A DNA stretch of 64,000 bases from CAZJFH01 sp964545205 (GCA_964545205.1 CAZJFH010000016.1:1-64000); one strand, 5' to 3'; shown: positions 18,436 through 26,760, counted from the stretch's first letter. The notes: a model not told the origin generated them from the sequence alone. Translations and numbers: made by a program.

Positions 18436-19631
18436 GGCTGGGACCTTTCCTGCGCTAGCGCGGCCCCCGGGAGGGCGGCCTGCTCGGGCTGCGGCCCGGT
18501 CGGCTTCGAGTTGTGGCATTCGAAGCAGTCGATGGTCACCGCCGCCCGGGTGTGGCACGCGCTGCAGTAGTGGCGCGGGTCGCGGTGGTCGACCGGCTGG
18601 CCGGCCTCGTCCTTGACCACGTGGCAGTTGACGCAGTTCTCGATGGTGTCGTTGGCCTCGCGAACGCCGTCGTCGACGACCACCGCGCGCACATTCATCA
18701 GGAAATCGGGGTGGTTGCGGATCATCACCGTCGCCGCGTCGGCCTTGTGGGCTCGCGCCAGCTTCGAGAAATCGGGCCGCGGCTTGGTCCAGCCCTCCTC
18801 GGCGACCTGCAGTCCGCCGGCCGCGGCCGGGACCAGCAGCAGCAAGGCGGCGACGGCGACGGCGGCGCGGACGGCCATTCTCGGCGCGGCCCGGGGTCGC
18901 GGCGCCGGCAGGAACAGGTTGGGCAGGTGCAGCAGCGGCGAGAACGGCACCAGCACCATCAGAACCGCGACCAGCCACAGGTGGATCAGCAGCGGGGCGT
19001 CGGCCGGCAGCGGCTTCCAGTCCAGCAGCACGAGGCCAAGGAAGAAGCTCTTGACGGCGACGACGTCGGTGCCCAGCCAGTTGTTCAGGTAGCCGCTGCC
19101 GGCGGCCGCCAGCAGCAGGCCCAGCATGAGATGATCGACCGGCCTCGACGCGGCGCGCAACGACGGAACGACCAGGCGCCGCAGCCAGAAACCGGCCAGG
19201 CCGGCCAGAAGCAGCAGGCCGCCGTAGAGTCCCAGCGGCTGCGCGATCTCGACCAGGATCCAGGCCGGGCCGAGCCAGGCGGGCTCCAGGACGTAGCGGA
19301 GATGGCGCAGCACCACCAGCACCAGGCCGAGATGGACGCAGGCGCCGAACAGCCAGGCGAACCGGTCGCTGAAGAAGGCGGTGCGCAGAAGGATCGTCTC
19401 GGTGAAGACGCGCCAGCCGGCCTCCGCCAGCGGGCGGGTCGGGAAGGCCACCTGCGGCCGGCCGCGGAGCGCCAGAAGGATCCTGACCACGGTGCCGATC
19501 GCCAGCACCGCCGCCGCCGCGTAGAACAGCACGGCGAAGGCGATCGAAAGCTGGGTCAGTATCTCGGCCGCGGGCGGCGCGTCGAGACCGAAGTCGGTCT
19601 GCGGCAGCGGTTCTAGATCGAAATTGTCCAA
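18432..19631 (-). CDS. DsrM-DsrJ fusion: b-type cytochrome membrane protein with triheme c domain (TTG start)
   Basis: A 399-residue protein joining two Dsr complex subunits. Residues 1-260 are a NarI/DsrM-like membrane domain with five helices and several His in helices (ACVHLGLVLVVLRHLRYVL; HLMLGLLLAAAGSG) that can bind haem b. A sixth helix near residues 260-285 acts as the DsrJ-type anchor. The periplasmic tail has three haem c motifs, CVNCH, CSACH and CFECH. No other in-frame start exists near the N terminus, so it appears to use TTG. DsrM and DsrJ are separate proteins in characterised DsrMKJOP complexes; the cytoplasmic DsrK is absent here. Confidence 0.8.
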   Translation of the reverse strand: MDNFDLEPLPQTDFGLDAPPAAEILTQLSIAFAVLFYAAAAVLAIGTVVRILLALRGRPQVAFPTRPLAEAGWRVFTETILLRTAFFSDRFAWLFGACVHLGLVLVVLRHLRYVLEPAWLGPAWILVEIAQPLGLYGGLLLLAGLAGFWLRRLVVPSLRAASRPVDHLMLGLLLAAAGSGYLNNWLGTDVVAVKSFFLGLVLLDWKPLPADAPLLIHLWLVAVLMVLVPFSPLLHLPNLFLPAPRPRAAPRMAVRAAVAVAALLLLVPAAAGGLQVAEEGWTKPRPDFSKLARAHKADAATVMIRNHPDFLMNVRAVVVDDGVREANDTIENCVNCHVVKDEAGQPVDHRDPRHYCSACHTRAAVTIDCFECHNSKPTGPQPEQAALPGAALAQERSQP

Positions 19632-19643
19632 GGCACGTGCCTT
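19630..19643. promoter_or_regulatory. Perfect 14-base palindrome over the ribosome-binding site of the DsrMJ fusion
   Basis: AAGGCACGTGCCTT overlaps the TTG start codon of the fusion gene and its only Shine-Dalgarno-like AAAGG. In mRNA it can pair with itself and hide the initiation site. As DNA it contains a CACGTG core that could be bound by a dimeric regulator. The combination of a rare start codon and a self-complementary site suggests deliberately low or controlled translation. Confidence 0.4.
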
Positions 19644-19711
19644 TCATCGATTCGCCCGGCACCGCGGCGGGGCCTGAGCCCGCGCGCCGAGCCGCCGGCC
19701 GAGACGGCTCC

Positions 19712-19745
19712 GACGGGCCGCGCGCCGCATGGCGCGCGGCCCGTC
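19712..19745 (-). terminator. Very stable hairpin between the haem protein and DsrMJ genes
   Basis: Fifteen-base perfect stem (19712-19726 with 19731-19745) and loop GCAT, five bases after the stop of the upstream haem protein gene on the minus strand. No T-tract follows. It is therefore more likely a 3' stabiliser or partial terminator that lowers expression of the downstream Dsr-like genes relative to the conduit genes than a full intrinsic terminator. Confidence 0.5.
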
Positions 19746-19750
19746 CGGGC

Positions 19751-20704
19751 TCACTTCTTGACGGCGACGAAGTCGGCCGAACCGCTTCCGACCACCATCG
19801 ACTGCTCGAGCGAGACGTAGTGGAACCGGCCGGCGGTGTGGCCGGCATGCACGGCGACGCCGATCATGTACTTGCCGCCGTCGGCGAAGTCGAGGTGCGG
19901 GGCCGGAGAGTCCAGCTTGCGCGCCAGCGTCACCTTCCAGGCGCCGTCGGCGAACTGGGCGTCGGCGGTGACCAGGGTCGGCGACAGGTCCTCGCGCTTT
20001 TCGGCGACGATGCCGTTGACGGGAACCGCCGGGGCGCCGGCATTGAGCTGCGCCTGCCAGTACTCCATCACGTAGCCGCCCGACTTCAGCGCCTCCAGTT
20101 CGGCGTCCGGCTTGAGTTGGTCGCCGCCCTGGCGCCCGATCTTGGTGCGGGTCTTCATCAGGTATTTGGTCAGCTCGTTCTTGCCGCTGGCCATGCGGTC
20201 GAGGTTGTCGTGACAGGCGACCCAGCAGCCGGCGCGGCCCGCCTCGGGCACCCGGGCGTCGGCGAACATCACCGTCAGCTTGGCGGCGTTCTTCGGGTCC
20301 ATGCCGGAGTTGGGCTGCTCGCCGGGGGCGAACTCGACGTGGACATAAAGGTTGTCGGCGTCGCGGGCGAACTTCACCGTGGCCGGGATGGCTTCCGGTT
20401 TCCCGGAAATCGGAGTCGGCTCGATCTTCTTCCCGCCGACGATATTGGCGCCGAGTTGGCGCTCCTCGCCCTTGTGGCAGGCGTAGCAGGTCTTGCCCTC
20501 GCGGAACTTGGTGGCGCCGGAGTGGTCGGCCACCGTCATCATCCACTCGAACGAGCCCTGGCCGGGGTAGAACAGCACAAGCTCCTTGCCGGGGATGCTG
20601 GGCCAGTCGATGCCGGCCTGGGCGCCGCCGGCGCCGAGCGTCAGGACGGCGCCGGCGGTGGCGGCGAGGGCGGCGCGCGATCCGCGCCGGAACGGGGTGC
20701 TCAT
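19751..20704 (-). CDS. Periplasmic haem-binding protein, ethylbenzene-dehydrogenase/cytochrome c552-like
   Basis: About 317 residues from the ATG at 20704, chosen because GGAGGT lies seven bases upstream (an ATG at 20707 is adjacent). A signal peptide ends near AQA. The body resembles the DMSO-dehydrogenase/ethylbenzene-dehydrogenase type haem domain: beta-rich, with repeated VKFARDADNLYVHVEF-like strands. It has one ordinary haem c motif, CYACH, and one unusual CWVACH (three residues between the cysteines). It lies between the outer-membrane porin and the DsrMJ fusion and may shuttle electrons across the periplasm. I am unsure of the exact family. Confidence 0.65.
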   Translation of the reverse strand: MSTPFRRGSRAALAATAGAVLTLGAGGAQAGIDWPSIPGKELVLFYPGQGSFEWMMTVADHSGATKFREGKTCYACHKGEERQLGANIVGGKKIEPTPISGKPEAIPATVKFARDADNLYVHVEFAPGEQPNSGMDPKNAAKLTVMFADARVPEAGRAGCWVACHDNLDRMASGKNELTKYLMKTRTKIGRQGGDQLKPDAELEALKSGGYVMEYWQAQLNAGAPAVPVNGIVAEKREDLSPTLVTADAQFADGAWKVTLARKLDSPAPHLDFADGGKYMIGVAVHAGHTAGRFHYVSLEQSMVVGSGSADFVAVKK

Positions 20705-20793
20705 CATGACGACCTCCAGGATCTTTCTCGTCGATTCACGCAATGCTCATGCCATCCCGGCCGGCGGAGATTCCGCCGGCCGGGCGCATCGGC

Positions 20794-23040
20794 TCAGAAC
20801 TTGAACCGGGTCGAGGCCATGATCAGGTGCGCGTTGTAGTCCGGGCTGTCCTGGCCCATCGTCAGCACGCGGTCGATGGTATTGACCGCGGGGACCGAGT
20901 CGACCTGCCAGTCGTCGGAGCTGAAGCGTTCGAAGGCGTAGCCCAGGCCGAAGGTGATCTGCTCGGTCAGGTCGTACTCGCCGCGAATGCCGATGCTGTG
21001 GATCCGGGTGACGACGTCGGGGAAGTCGCCGGTCGGCTGAAGCGACGTGCCGGCCCGGGTCGAGATCTCGGACCTCGACTGGGTGAACACGTAGTCGGCC
21101 GACAGGCGCAGGTTCTCCATCACCGACCAGGTCGCGGTGGCGCCCGCGGTGTGGACGCGATCCTCGCTGTCGACCCACCAGCGCCGGGTGGGATCGGTCG
21201 AGGTCTGGAGCTTGTTCGCCACGCCGCGGGCAGTGAACGACCACCCCGCCTGTTCGGCGGTGCGGTTCTCGTAGGTGTAGAAGCCGCTCAGCGCGAGGTT
21301 CTCGTTGACGTCGTAGGCCGCCTCGACGGTGCCGTTCCAGTTCTCGACCCCGGTGAGGCCGACCACGGTCTCGTCGTAGTCGTCATGGACGTATCCGACG
21401 GTCGCGCCGAAGGTGAGGACCGCCGTCGGCGCGAAGCTCATGCCGAGCGAGGCCTTGTCGCGGATGCGGTCGGCCTCGAAGGACTTGCGCAGCAGCGGGT
21501 GGTTGTAGAACGTCGCCGGCGCCAGGGTGGCGATGTGGGCCTGCGTGAAGGTGTCGTGGAGAACGGCGCTGCCGTCGTAGGTCGAACCGTCGCGCCAGCT
21601 GCGGGCGTATTTCGCGGTGCCGGTGAAGCCGCCGCCGAAGCGGTTGCGCAGCGTCACCTTGCCGGTGTTCTCGACGTTCTCGGACCGCTCGGAGTGGGTG
21701 CGCGAGAAGTCCTTGAACTCGTAGCCCAGGGTCAGCTTGGTCTCCGGACGGATCTGATAGCCGAGATCGGCGTCGACCAGATGTTCGGTGTAGCTGTAGG
21801 GATGGTTGAACCGGCGGCGGCCGCTGGCCGCGGCGACGTTCTGGTTTTCGGCGTCGCCGGCCACGTAGATGAACTGGTCGATCGGCGTCTGGTTGTCGCG
21901 GTCGGTGTAGCGGTAGCGGGCCCTGACGTCGAGGTCCTTGCGCAGCCGGCTGTAGATGCCGATGTCGCCCATCAGCGTGACGATCTTGCCGTCGAGCGAG
22001 TTGCGCGGCAGCCCCTGGGCGATCAGCGCCGGGTTGGTGCTGTAGGGCAGGAAGGTCTGGTCCTGCAGGTACTGCTGGTAGGCGAGATTGGTGGTCAGCC
22101 GCGTCGACTCCGTCAGGTCGTAGCCGCCGGCCAGCCGCACGCTGTGGGCGGTGTTGTCGGGCGGCAGCGCCATCTGCGCCGCATTGACCCCGCCGGCCCA
22201 GCCGCGCGGGTTGTCGATGAACGGGTTCTGGACCGTCAGGCTGTCGAGGTCGTTGTTGAACAGCGACAGCTCGTAGCTGACCCCGACCTGCAGCCGGCGG
22301 CTGACGTAGTCGATGCCGGCCTCGACGCGGTCGGTCGTGTAGTCCACCGGCTCGGGCACGACGACCGCCAGCGGGTTGCCGCCGTTGGTGCCCCAGCTGA
22401 CGCCGATGGGACGCAGGCCGTCCTTGTCCTCGCGCCGCACCGCGACGCGGGCGCTCCACTCGGGTGCGAAGTGCCAGGTCAGGCCGGTGCCGTAGCGGGT
22501 GCGCTCGGTCTTTATGTCGACCTCGCGCAGGCTGGGCGTCAGCAGCGGCCAGTCCTTGGTCGGCGGGTTGGCGGCGGGCGACACCGCCCAGCCGGCCGGC
22601 AGGCCGAGGCGGCCGCTGCCGACGCCCTGGTACGGGGTCAGGCCCTCGAAGTCGTAGAACGGGATCTGCTCGAATTCGAGCCCGAACCGGTAGAGCCCCT
22701 GCGACCCGACTTCCAGGCCGAGGCTGCGGTTCTCGAGGCCGAGGCGGTCGCCCTCGGCCTCGACGTAGAACAGCTCGTCGCCGTCCCACGGGCCGCGGCG
22801 CATGTAGCCGAAGGCGCCGATGGCGAAGGGTTCGCTGTCGACCAGGCCGGTGAAGCGGCCGGCCCGGAACTCGTCGGCCGTGTTGTAGCCGATTCCGGCC
22901 TCGATGAAGTTGTTGTAGATGACTTCCGGCGTCGCCACCGGCTCGTCGGAGATGTCGAAGCCCCCGTCCTGGGCGGCCGCGGTCAGCGGCAGCAGGGCGG
23001 TCGTCGAGAGGGCGACGATGCGAAGTGCTTGCTTTTTCAT
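20794..23040 (-). CDS. Outer-membrane beta-barrel of MtrB/PioB family (porin-cytochrome conduit)
   Basis: A 748-residue protein with a signal peptide (residues 1-23, ending AAA) and alternating aromatic beta strands throughout, ending in a C-terminal Phe as outer-membrane barrels do. The size and strand pattern match the MtrB/PioB family, which sheathes a decahaem cytochrome so that electrons cross the outer membrane. The gene immediately upstream encodes such a cytochrome. AGGAGGAGG precedes the ATG. The CxxC found near the N terminus of Shewanella MtrB is not seen. No surface decahaem (MtrC) gene is in the window, as in PioAB systems. Confidence 0.85.
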   Translation of the reverse strand: MKKQALRIVALSTTALLPLTAAAQDGGFDISDEPVATPEVIYNNFIEAGIGYNTADEFRAGRFTGLVDSEPFAIGAFGYMRRGPWDGDELFYVEAEGDRLGLENRSLGLEVGSQGLYRFGLEFEQIPFYDFEGLTPYQGVGSGRLGLPAGWAVSPAANPPTKDWPLLTPSLREVDIKTERTRYGTGLTWHFAPEWSARVAVRREDKDGLRPIGVSWGTNGGNPLAVVVPEPVDYTTDRVEAGIDYVSRRLQVGVSYELSLFNNDLDSLTVQNPFIDNPRGWAGGVNAAQMALPPDNTAHSVRLAGGYDLTESTRLTTNLAYQQYLQDQTFLPYSTNPALIAQGLPRNSLDGKIVTLMGDIGIYSRLRKDLDVRARYRYTDRDNQTPIDQFIYVAGDAENQNVAAASGRRRFNHPYSYTEHLVDADLGYQIRPETKLTLGYEFKDFSRTHSERSENVENTGKVTLRNRFGGGFTGTAKYARSWRDGSTYDGSAVLHDTFTQAHIATLAPATFYNHPLLRKSFEADRIRDKASLGMSFAPTAVLTFGATVGYVHDDYDETVVGLTGVENWNGTVEAAYDVNENLALSGFYTYENRTAEQAGWSFTARGVANKLQTSTDPTRRWWVDSEDRVHTAGATATWSVMENLRLSADYVFTQSRSEISTRAGTSLQPTGDFPDVVTRIHSIGIRGEYDLTEQITFGLGYAFERFSSDDWQVDSVPAVNTIDRVLTMGQDSPDYNAHLIMASTRFKF

Positions 23041-23053
23041 GATCGCCTCCTCC

Positions 23054-24064
23054 TCAGCGCATCGCGCGGACGCCGGACGGGTGATTCGACCCGTGGACCT
23101 GCGTGTGACAGTTCAGGCAAGCGCGGCCCAGGAGCTGCTGCTGCGCCGCCGGGGTGGCGAGGCGGGTGCCGTCGTAGAGCGTGCTCGGGTGGAACGGCTC
23201 CATGTGGCATTCCTGGCACAGGAACGGCGCCCTGGCCTTGAGCAGTCGCGGCTGCGTGCTGCCGTGCGGCGAGTGGCAGATCGAGCAGTCCTCGCGCGCC
23301 GGCGCATGCTCCCACAGGAACGGCCCGCGCTTCTCGGCGTGGCACTCGTAGCAGGTGTCGTTGACGGTCACGCCGGCCAGCATCTTCGGCGTCGGCGATC
23401 CGTGCGCGGAATGGCAGTCGCTGCAGGCGACCAAGCCTTCCTTGATCGGGTGGCGCGACGGGCGGTGCGACTCGGCGCGCTGCTCGGCATGGCAGTCGAA
23501 GCACACCTCGGCCTGGAGCTTCTTGTCCTGGGCCGGGTCGTTCGGCGTGTGCAGATCGTGGCAGCTGACGCAGGCGACGTCGGCGAACTGGTGCTGGCTG
23601 CCCTTCCAGTTGATGCGCTCGCTGCCCTGGTGGCAGTCGAAACAGACCTTGTTCTGCAGCTCGACCGGCGTGCGGCCGTTGGGTTCGAAGGAAATCGCCA
23701 CCGGAGCCCGCGGCTCGCCTTCGGCCGGCTTCACCAGATGCTCGGGGCTCGCGCCATGGCATGTTTCGCAGGCCTTGTCGGCGAACGGCGTCCGCGGATC
23801 CGCGCCCATTCCGTGCGGCGTGCGCAGGATGTGGGTGGCGGGTGCCTTGTCGTGGCACTTCACGCAGGTCTCGGCCCCCTTTTCGGCGTAGGCGGCCGGG
23901 CTGGCCGGGGTCACGGCGGCGGCGAGCTTGGTGGTCTCTTCCTCGGTGTCGGCGGCCATGACCGGCGCGACCCCGAGCATAAGGACGACGCCGAGCGTCG
24001 ACAGCAGACGGGTAGCCGTCCGCCGCGTCGCCCCGGCGATGGGCGACTCGTGATCTGGTATCAT
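23054..24064 (-). CDS. Decahaem c-type cytochrome, MtrA/PioA/DmsE family
   Basis: About 336 residues from ATG 24064 (GGGGGGAG five bases upstream; the longer start is less likely). A signal anchor is followed by ten CxxCH motifs: CVKCH, CETCH, CFDCH, CVSCH, CFDCH, CSDCH, CYECH, CSICH, CQECH and CLNCH. Ten haems in about 290 residues, paired with MtrB, identify the conduit cytochrome that sits inside the barrel. It is the first gene of the minus-strand conduit operon. It probably carries electrons across the outer membrane, either from an external donor such as Fe(II) or to an external acceptor. Direction cannot be decided from sequence. Confidence 0.9.
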   Translation of the reverse strand: MIPDHESPIAGATRRTATRLLSTLGVVLMLGVAPVMAADTEEETTKLAAAVTPASPAAYAEKGAETCVKCHDKAPATHILRTPHGMGADPRTPFADKACETCHGASPEHLVKPAEGEPRAPVAISFEPNGRTPVELQNKVCFDCHQGSERINWKGSQHQFADVACVSCHDLHTPNDPAQDKKLQAEVCFDCHAEQRAESHRPSRHPIKEGLVACSDCHSAHGSPTPKMLAGVTVNDTCYECHAEKRGPFLWEHAPAREDCSICHSPHGSTQPRLLKARAPFLCQECHMEPFHPSTLYDGTRLATPAAQQQLLGRACLNCHTQVHGSNHPSGVRAMR

Positions 24065-24133
24065 TTGTACTCCCCCCGGCACCGCCCGCCGGCTGGTCTA
24101 CGGCGGGCAATGCTCTAGACAACGTTCGGTAAG

Positions 24134-24182
24134 TGTTTCGAAACAATTATTGCGAGGATCGAAACGAATGATACGGAGATCA
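24134..24182. promoter_or_regulatory. Operator-like repeats upstream of the conduit operon
   Basis: The 388-base gap 24065-24452 holds an AT-rich core. TGTTTCGAAACA (24134-24145) is a perfect palindrome. TCGAAAC recurs at 24138-24144 and 24159-24165, exactly 21 bases apart (two helical turns). A TGAT-N6-ATCA dyad sits at 24169-24182. This is the likely control region of the decahaem/MtrB operon. No sigma-54 promoter is present here. The rest of the gap has no supported gene. Confidence 0.45.
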
Positions 24183-24452
24183 CATAAACACAAACAGGGT
24201 GTATTTTCCGTGTTGCGTAAAATCCTCATATCTTCGGCTGGGAACTGATGGAAAGGACGCAAGTCCTATCCTTCAAAAGTATGGCCGTCGAGGTGTCGTG
24301 GCCCGCGCGCCGTTGCGACGGGGCGCAGCGGTCGCGGCCCCCGGCTTCGTCGGAAGCCGTCGAAGGCGGCGACCGAACGTTCGGCGCGACACGCCGGCGC
24401 AACCTCGATGGATATCGAATCGGCAGGGGATTTCGGCGGCGGCGGTCGTTCT

Positions 24453-24740
24453 TTACGAGGCGCCATGGTCGGGAGTGGCGTTGACGGCGCCGCCCAGCGA
24501 CATGTCGGTGCCGCGGAACACCACGTAGACGGTGCCGCCGACATCGACCACCCGCCCGACGAAGCCGGTGCTGTCGTTATAGAAGTAGTCGTCCGACTGC
24601 TTAAGTCCGGCGGGGGCGAGGTCGGTCTCGGCGACCGCACCGATTTCGCCATCCGTCAGCGCCTGGTCCTGCGACGCCCGGCGGTAGACCTGTTCGGCCA
24701 GGGCGGCGGCGATTTCCGCGCGCGAGGTCAAAGCCATCAC
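24453..24740 (-). CDS. Small protein resembling the front of a class 3 lipase-like domain, possibly truncated
   Basis: A 95-residue protein (or 94, since two Met codons start it). The C-terminal part GTVYVVFRGTDMSLGG resembles the strand before the nucleophile elbow of class 3 lipase/Mbeg1-like proteins, where (V/A)FRGT is typical. The chain stops before the GxSxG serine would appear, and no continuation in another frame was found. It overlaps the neighbour upstream by four bases. Either a remnant of a longer effector-like hydrolase or a small protein of unknown role. Confidence 0.4.
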   Translation of the reverse strand: MMALTSRAEIAAALAEQVYRRASQDQALTDGEIGAVAETDLAPAGLKQSDDYFYNDSTGFVGRVVDVGGTVYVVFRGTDMSLGGAVNATPDHGAS

Positions 24741-25981
24741 ACATCCCCCCTGACGTTCTCAAGGCTTATCCAGGTGTGGGTCCAAACGAACTGGTCCTCT
24801 TCATAGAAGTAAAGCGGCCCAGTCCCTCCAGACGGGATAAAATCTTCGGCTAAAACTGCAACAGAGTCGTCGACCCTGTTTACCTGCGGCATCTTTGTAT
24901 AAGACGGTTGCCCATCACCTCCTACGAACCGGACCAGATGCGCCCAGCAATATCCGAACCCGCGCATCGCGCCGTCGCGGAAGTCGACCGACGCGCCGTG
25001 ATGGGGGCCGTTGATCACCAGGTCGCGCGCCCGGGCGAACGGGTCCTCGGGCCAGGGCGGCGAAATCCACGGACCGGCATCGGGGTAGAAGGACGGCGGG
25101 TAATAACGGGTGATGCCCGAGTTGATCACCCGGCCACCATCGCCCGGCACCATGCCGCTGTCGGCGCGCCCCCCGTCCAAGCCGAACACCAGCAGGCCCC
25201 GGGCGCGCACCGGCGCGCCTTCGCGGTCGGTCTGCAGGTCTCCGCTGGACGCGATCTGGGTGCCGGGGCTCGGCACCCACAGGCGCGGGCGGTGCTCCGG
25301 CCAATGGGCGCGGGCGCGCTCCTGGGCCTCGCCGATCAGCCGGAAACGCGCATAGGCGTGGCAGGCGTGGCCGAACGGCGTCGCCGGAGAAAGCCCCTTC
25401 TCTTTCAGCGCCACTTCGCCCTGGGGCGTGAAATAGGCCTCGCGGGTCACCAGGTTGGGCTGCTCGCGCCGGAAGGTCTCGAACTCGGCCCGGGTCGCCG
25501 CTTCGATGGTGGCGCCGCCGAAGGTCAGCAGCGACAGCGGGCCGTCATAGGCGTCCTGCGACAGATAGGCCGTGCCGAAGGCCAGCGTGTCGGCGTCGTC
25601 GTAGACCACCACCAGCGGCAGCAGTTCCGGCGGCACCATGCCGTTGGCGGTGGTCTCGCCGCGGCAGGCGTCGGGGGCGCGCACCACCAGGCCGCGGCCG
25701 TCGCTCATCCGCCGCCCGAACACCACCGGGATCAGCCCGCCCTCGACCGTGCGGCTGCCGTCGCCGTAGCGGGTGCGCTTGACGTTGCAGGCGACGACGA
25801 TGTCGAAATCCTGCGGCTCGCCCTTGTAGGTCAGCGCCACCTTGAGCCGGAAATAGACCCCGTCGTCGACATGCGTCGAGCGCACGAACGACCACCCGCC
25901 GCCGCGGCCGCCCGACACGAAGGCCAGCACCAGCACCGCGACGACGGCGAGCCCGCCCAATTTCAGCCACCGGCCTCGCAT
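24737..25981 (-). CDS. Membrane-anchored protein of unknown function
   Basis: A 414-residue protein with one N-terminal hydrophobic segment (residues 8-24) and a large exported or periplasmic domain rich in Tyr, Trp and Pro. I do not recognise the family. It has few cysteines (three, in VVACNVKR, DACRGE and FGYCWAH, plus one in GHACHAYA) and no haem or nucleotide motif. It is separated by 128 bases from the molybdoenzyme operon and is cotranscribed with the lipase-like fragment. The pair looks like an insertion between two respiratory operons. An effector-immunity pair is one possibility, without direct support. Confidence 0.5.
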   Translation of the reverse strand: MRGRWLKLGGLAVVAVLVLAFVSGGRGGGWSFVRSTHVDDGVYFRLKVALTYKGEPQDFDIVVACNVKRTRYGDGSRTVEGGLIPVVFGRRMSDGRGLVVRAPDACRGETTANGMVPPELLPLVVVYDDADTLAFGTAYLSQDAYDGPLSLLTFGGATIEAATRAEFETFRREQPNLVTREAYFTPQGEVALKEKGLSPATPFGHACHAYARFRLIGEAQERARAHWPEHRPRLWVPSPGTQIASSGDLQTDREGAPVRARGLLVFGLDGGRADSGMVPGDGGRVINSGITRYYPPSFYPDAGPWISPPWPEDPFARARDLVINGPHHGASVDFRDGAMRGFGYCWAHLVRFVGGDGQPSYTKMPQVNRVDDSVAVLAEDFIPSGGTGPLYFYEEDQFVWTHTWISLENVRGDV

Positions 25982-26109
25982 CGGCCGTTCCCCTCTTCTG
26001 CGCCGCGGCGCCCGCGCTCTCGCGACGCGTGCGACCGGTACCGCAAGAGGCTACACCGAAAGTTGCTGCCCTCAAAGGGGACCGGCCGTGGCCCGGTGGC
26101 GGCCGCGCC

Positions 26110-26760
26110 TTACGGCGCGATTCCCAGGGCCGCGTACTTGCCGTTGCGGACCTGCCAGACGAGTTCACGTTCGAGATCGGCGTCCAGGCCCACCGGCGCG
26201 GCGGCGCGCAGGGTTTCGGACAGCCCGGCCGAGAGGGTGAGGACCGCCGCCCAGGCGAGAGTGAGGTGGCGCGCGTCCTCGGCGAAGAGGATCATCGGCC
26301 GTCGCGCCGGGTCGTTCACCAGCGCGGCCAGGGCCAGCAGGTCGGCGGCGTCCGGGACCAGCCCGGCGATCGGCACCGGGTGGTAGCCGATGCCGGCCTC
26401 GGCCGATACCCGCCGGTGCTCGGGAAGTTCGCCGGCTTCCGGAGCGAGGTCGACCAGCACCCGGTAGCCCAGCGCCACCAGGCGCTGCGGATCCGGGACG
26501 ACATCCCCGTCGAACGCCATCCCGTAGGGGCGCGCCCGGCCGGCGGCGTCGACGGCCAGCGCATAGCCGTCGCCGCCGGGCAGGCGGGCGGCGGACATGA
26601 AGCTCGTTCGCTCCGGCGACGGCGCCGAGGATTCGTAATCGCCTGCGATCATGCCGATGTCGCCGTCGCCCCAGAAACCGCAGCCCGCAGCCGGGCCGCC
26701 CGTCAGGACGATCCCGAGCAGCGCCGCCGGCAGCGCCGCCCGGCTCAGGCCGGGCAGCAT
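26110..26760 (-). CDS. Exported phosphatase-fold (DSP/DUF442-like) protein lacking the catalytic cysteine
   Basis: A 216-residue protein with an N-terminal signal ending near a Cys (GGPAAGC), so possibly a lipoprotein. Residues 95-190 follow the layout of small dual-specificity-phosphatase/sulfurtransferase-like proteins (DUF442): GYRVLVDLAPEAGELPE, then GIGYHPVPI, then a helix and PMILFAEDARHLTLAWA. In active members the last stretch carries HCxxGxR; here the Cys position is replaced, so catalysis is unlikely. It overlaps the TorD-like gene by 16 bases and belongs to the molybdoenzyme operon. The fold assignment is tentative. Confidence 0.45.
   Translation of the reverse strand: MLPGLSRAALPAALLGIVLTGGPAAGCGFWGDGDIGMIAGDYESSAPSPERTSFMSAARLPGGDGYALAVDAAGRARPYGMAFDGDVVPDPQRLVALGYRVLVDLAPEAGELPEHRRVSAEAGIGYHPVPIAGLVPDAADLLALAALVNDPARRPMILFAEDARHLTLAWAAVLTLSAGLSETLRAAAPVGLDADLERELVWQVRNGKYAALGIAP

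Noticed and set aside
24169..24182. FNR or CRP site TGAT-N6-ATCA upstream of the decahaem gene
   Set aside because: The spacing is wrong for FNR (N4) and the arms are too short for CRP. Only mentioned as part of the operator region.
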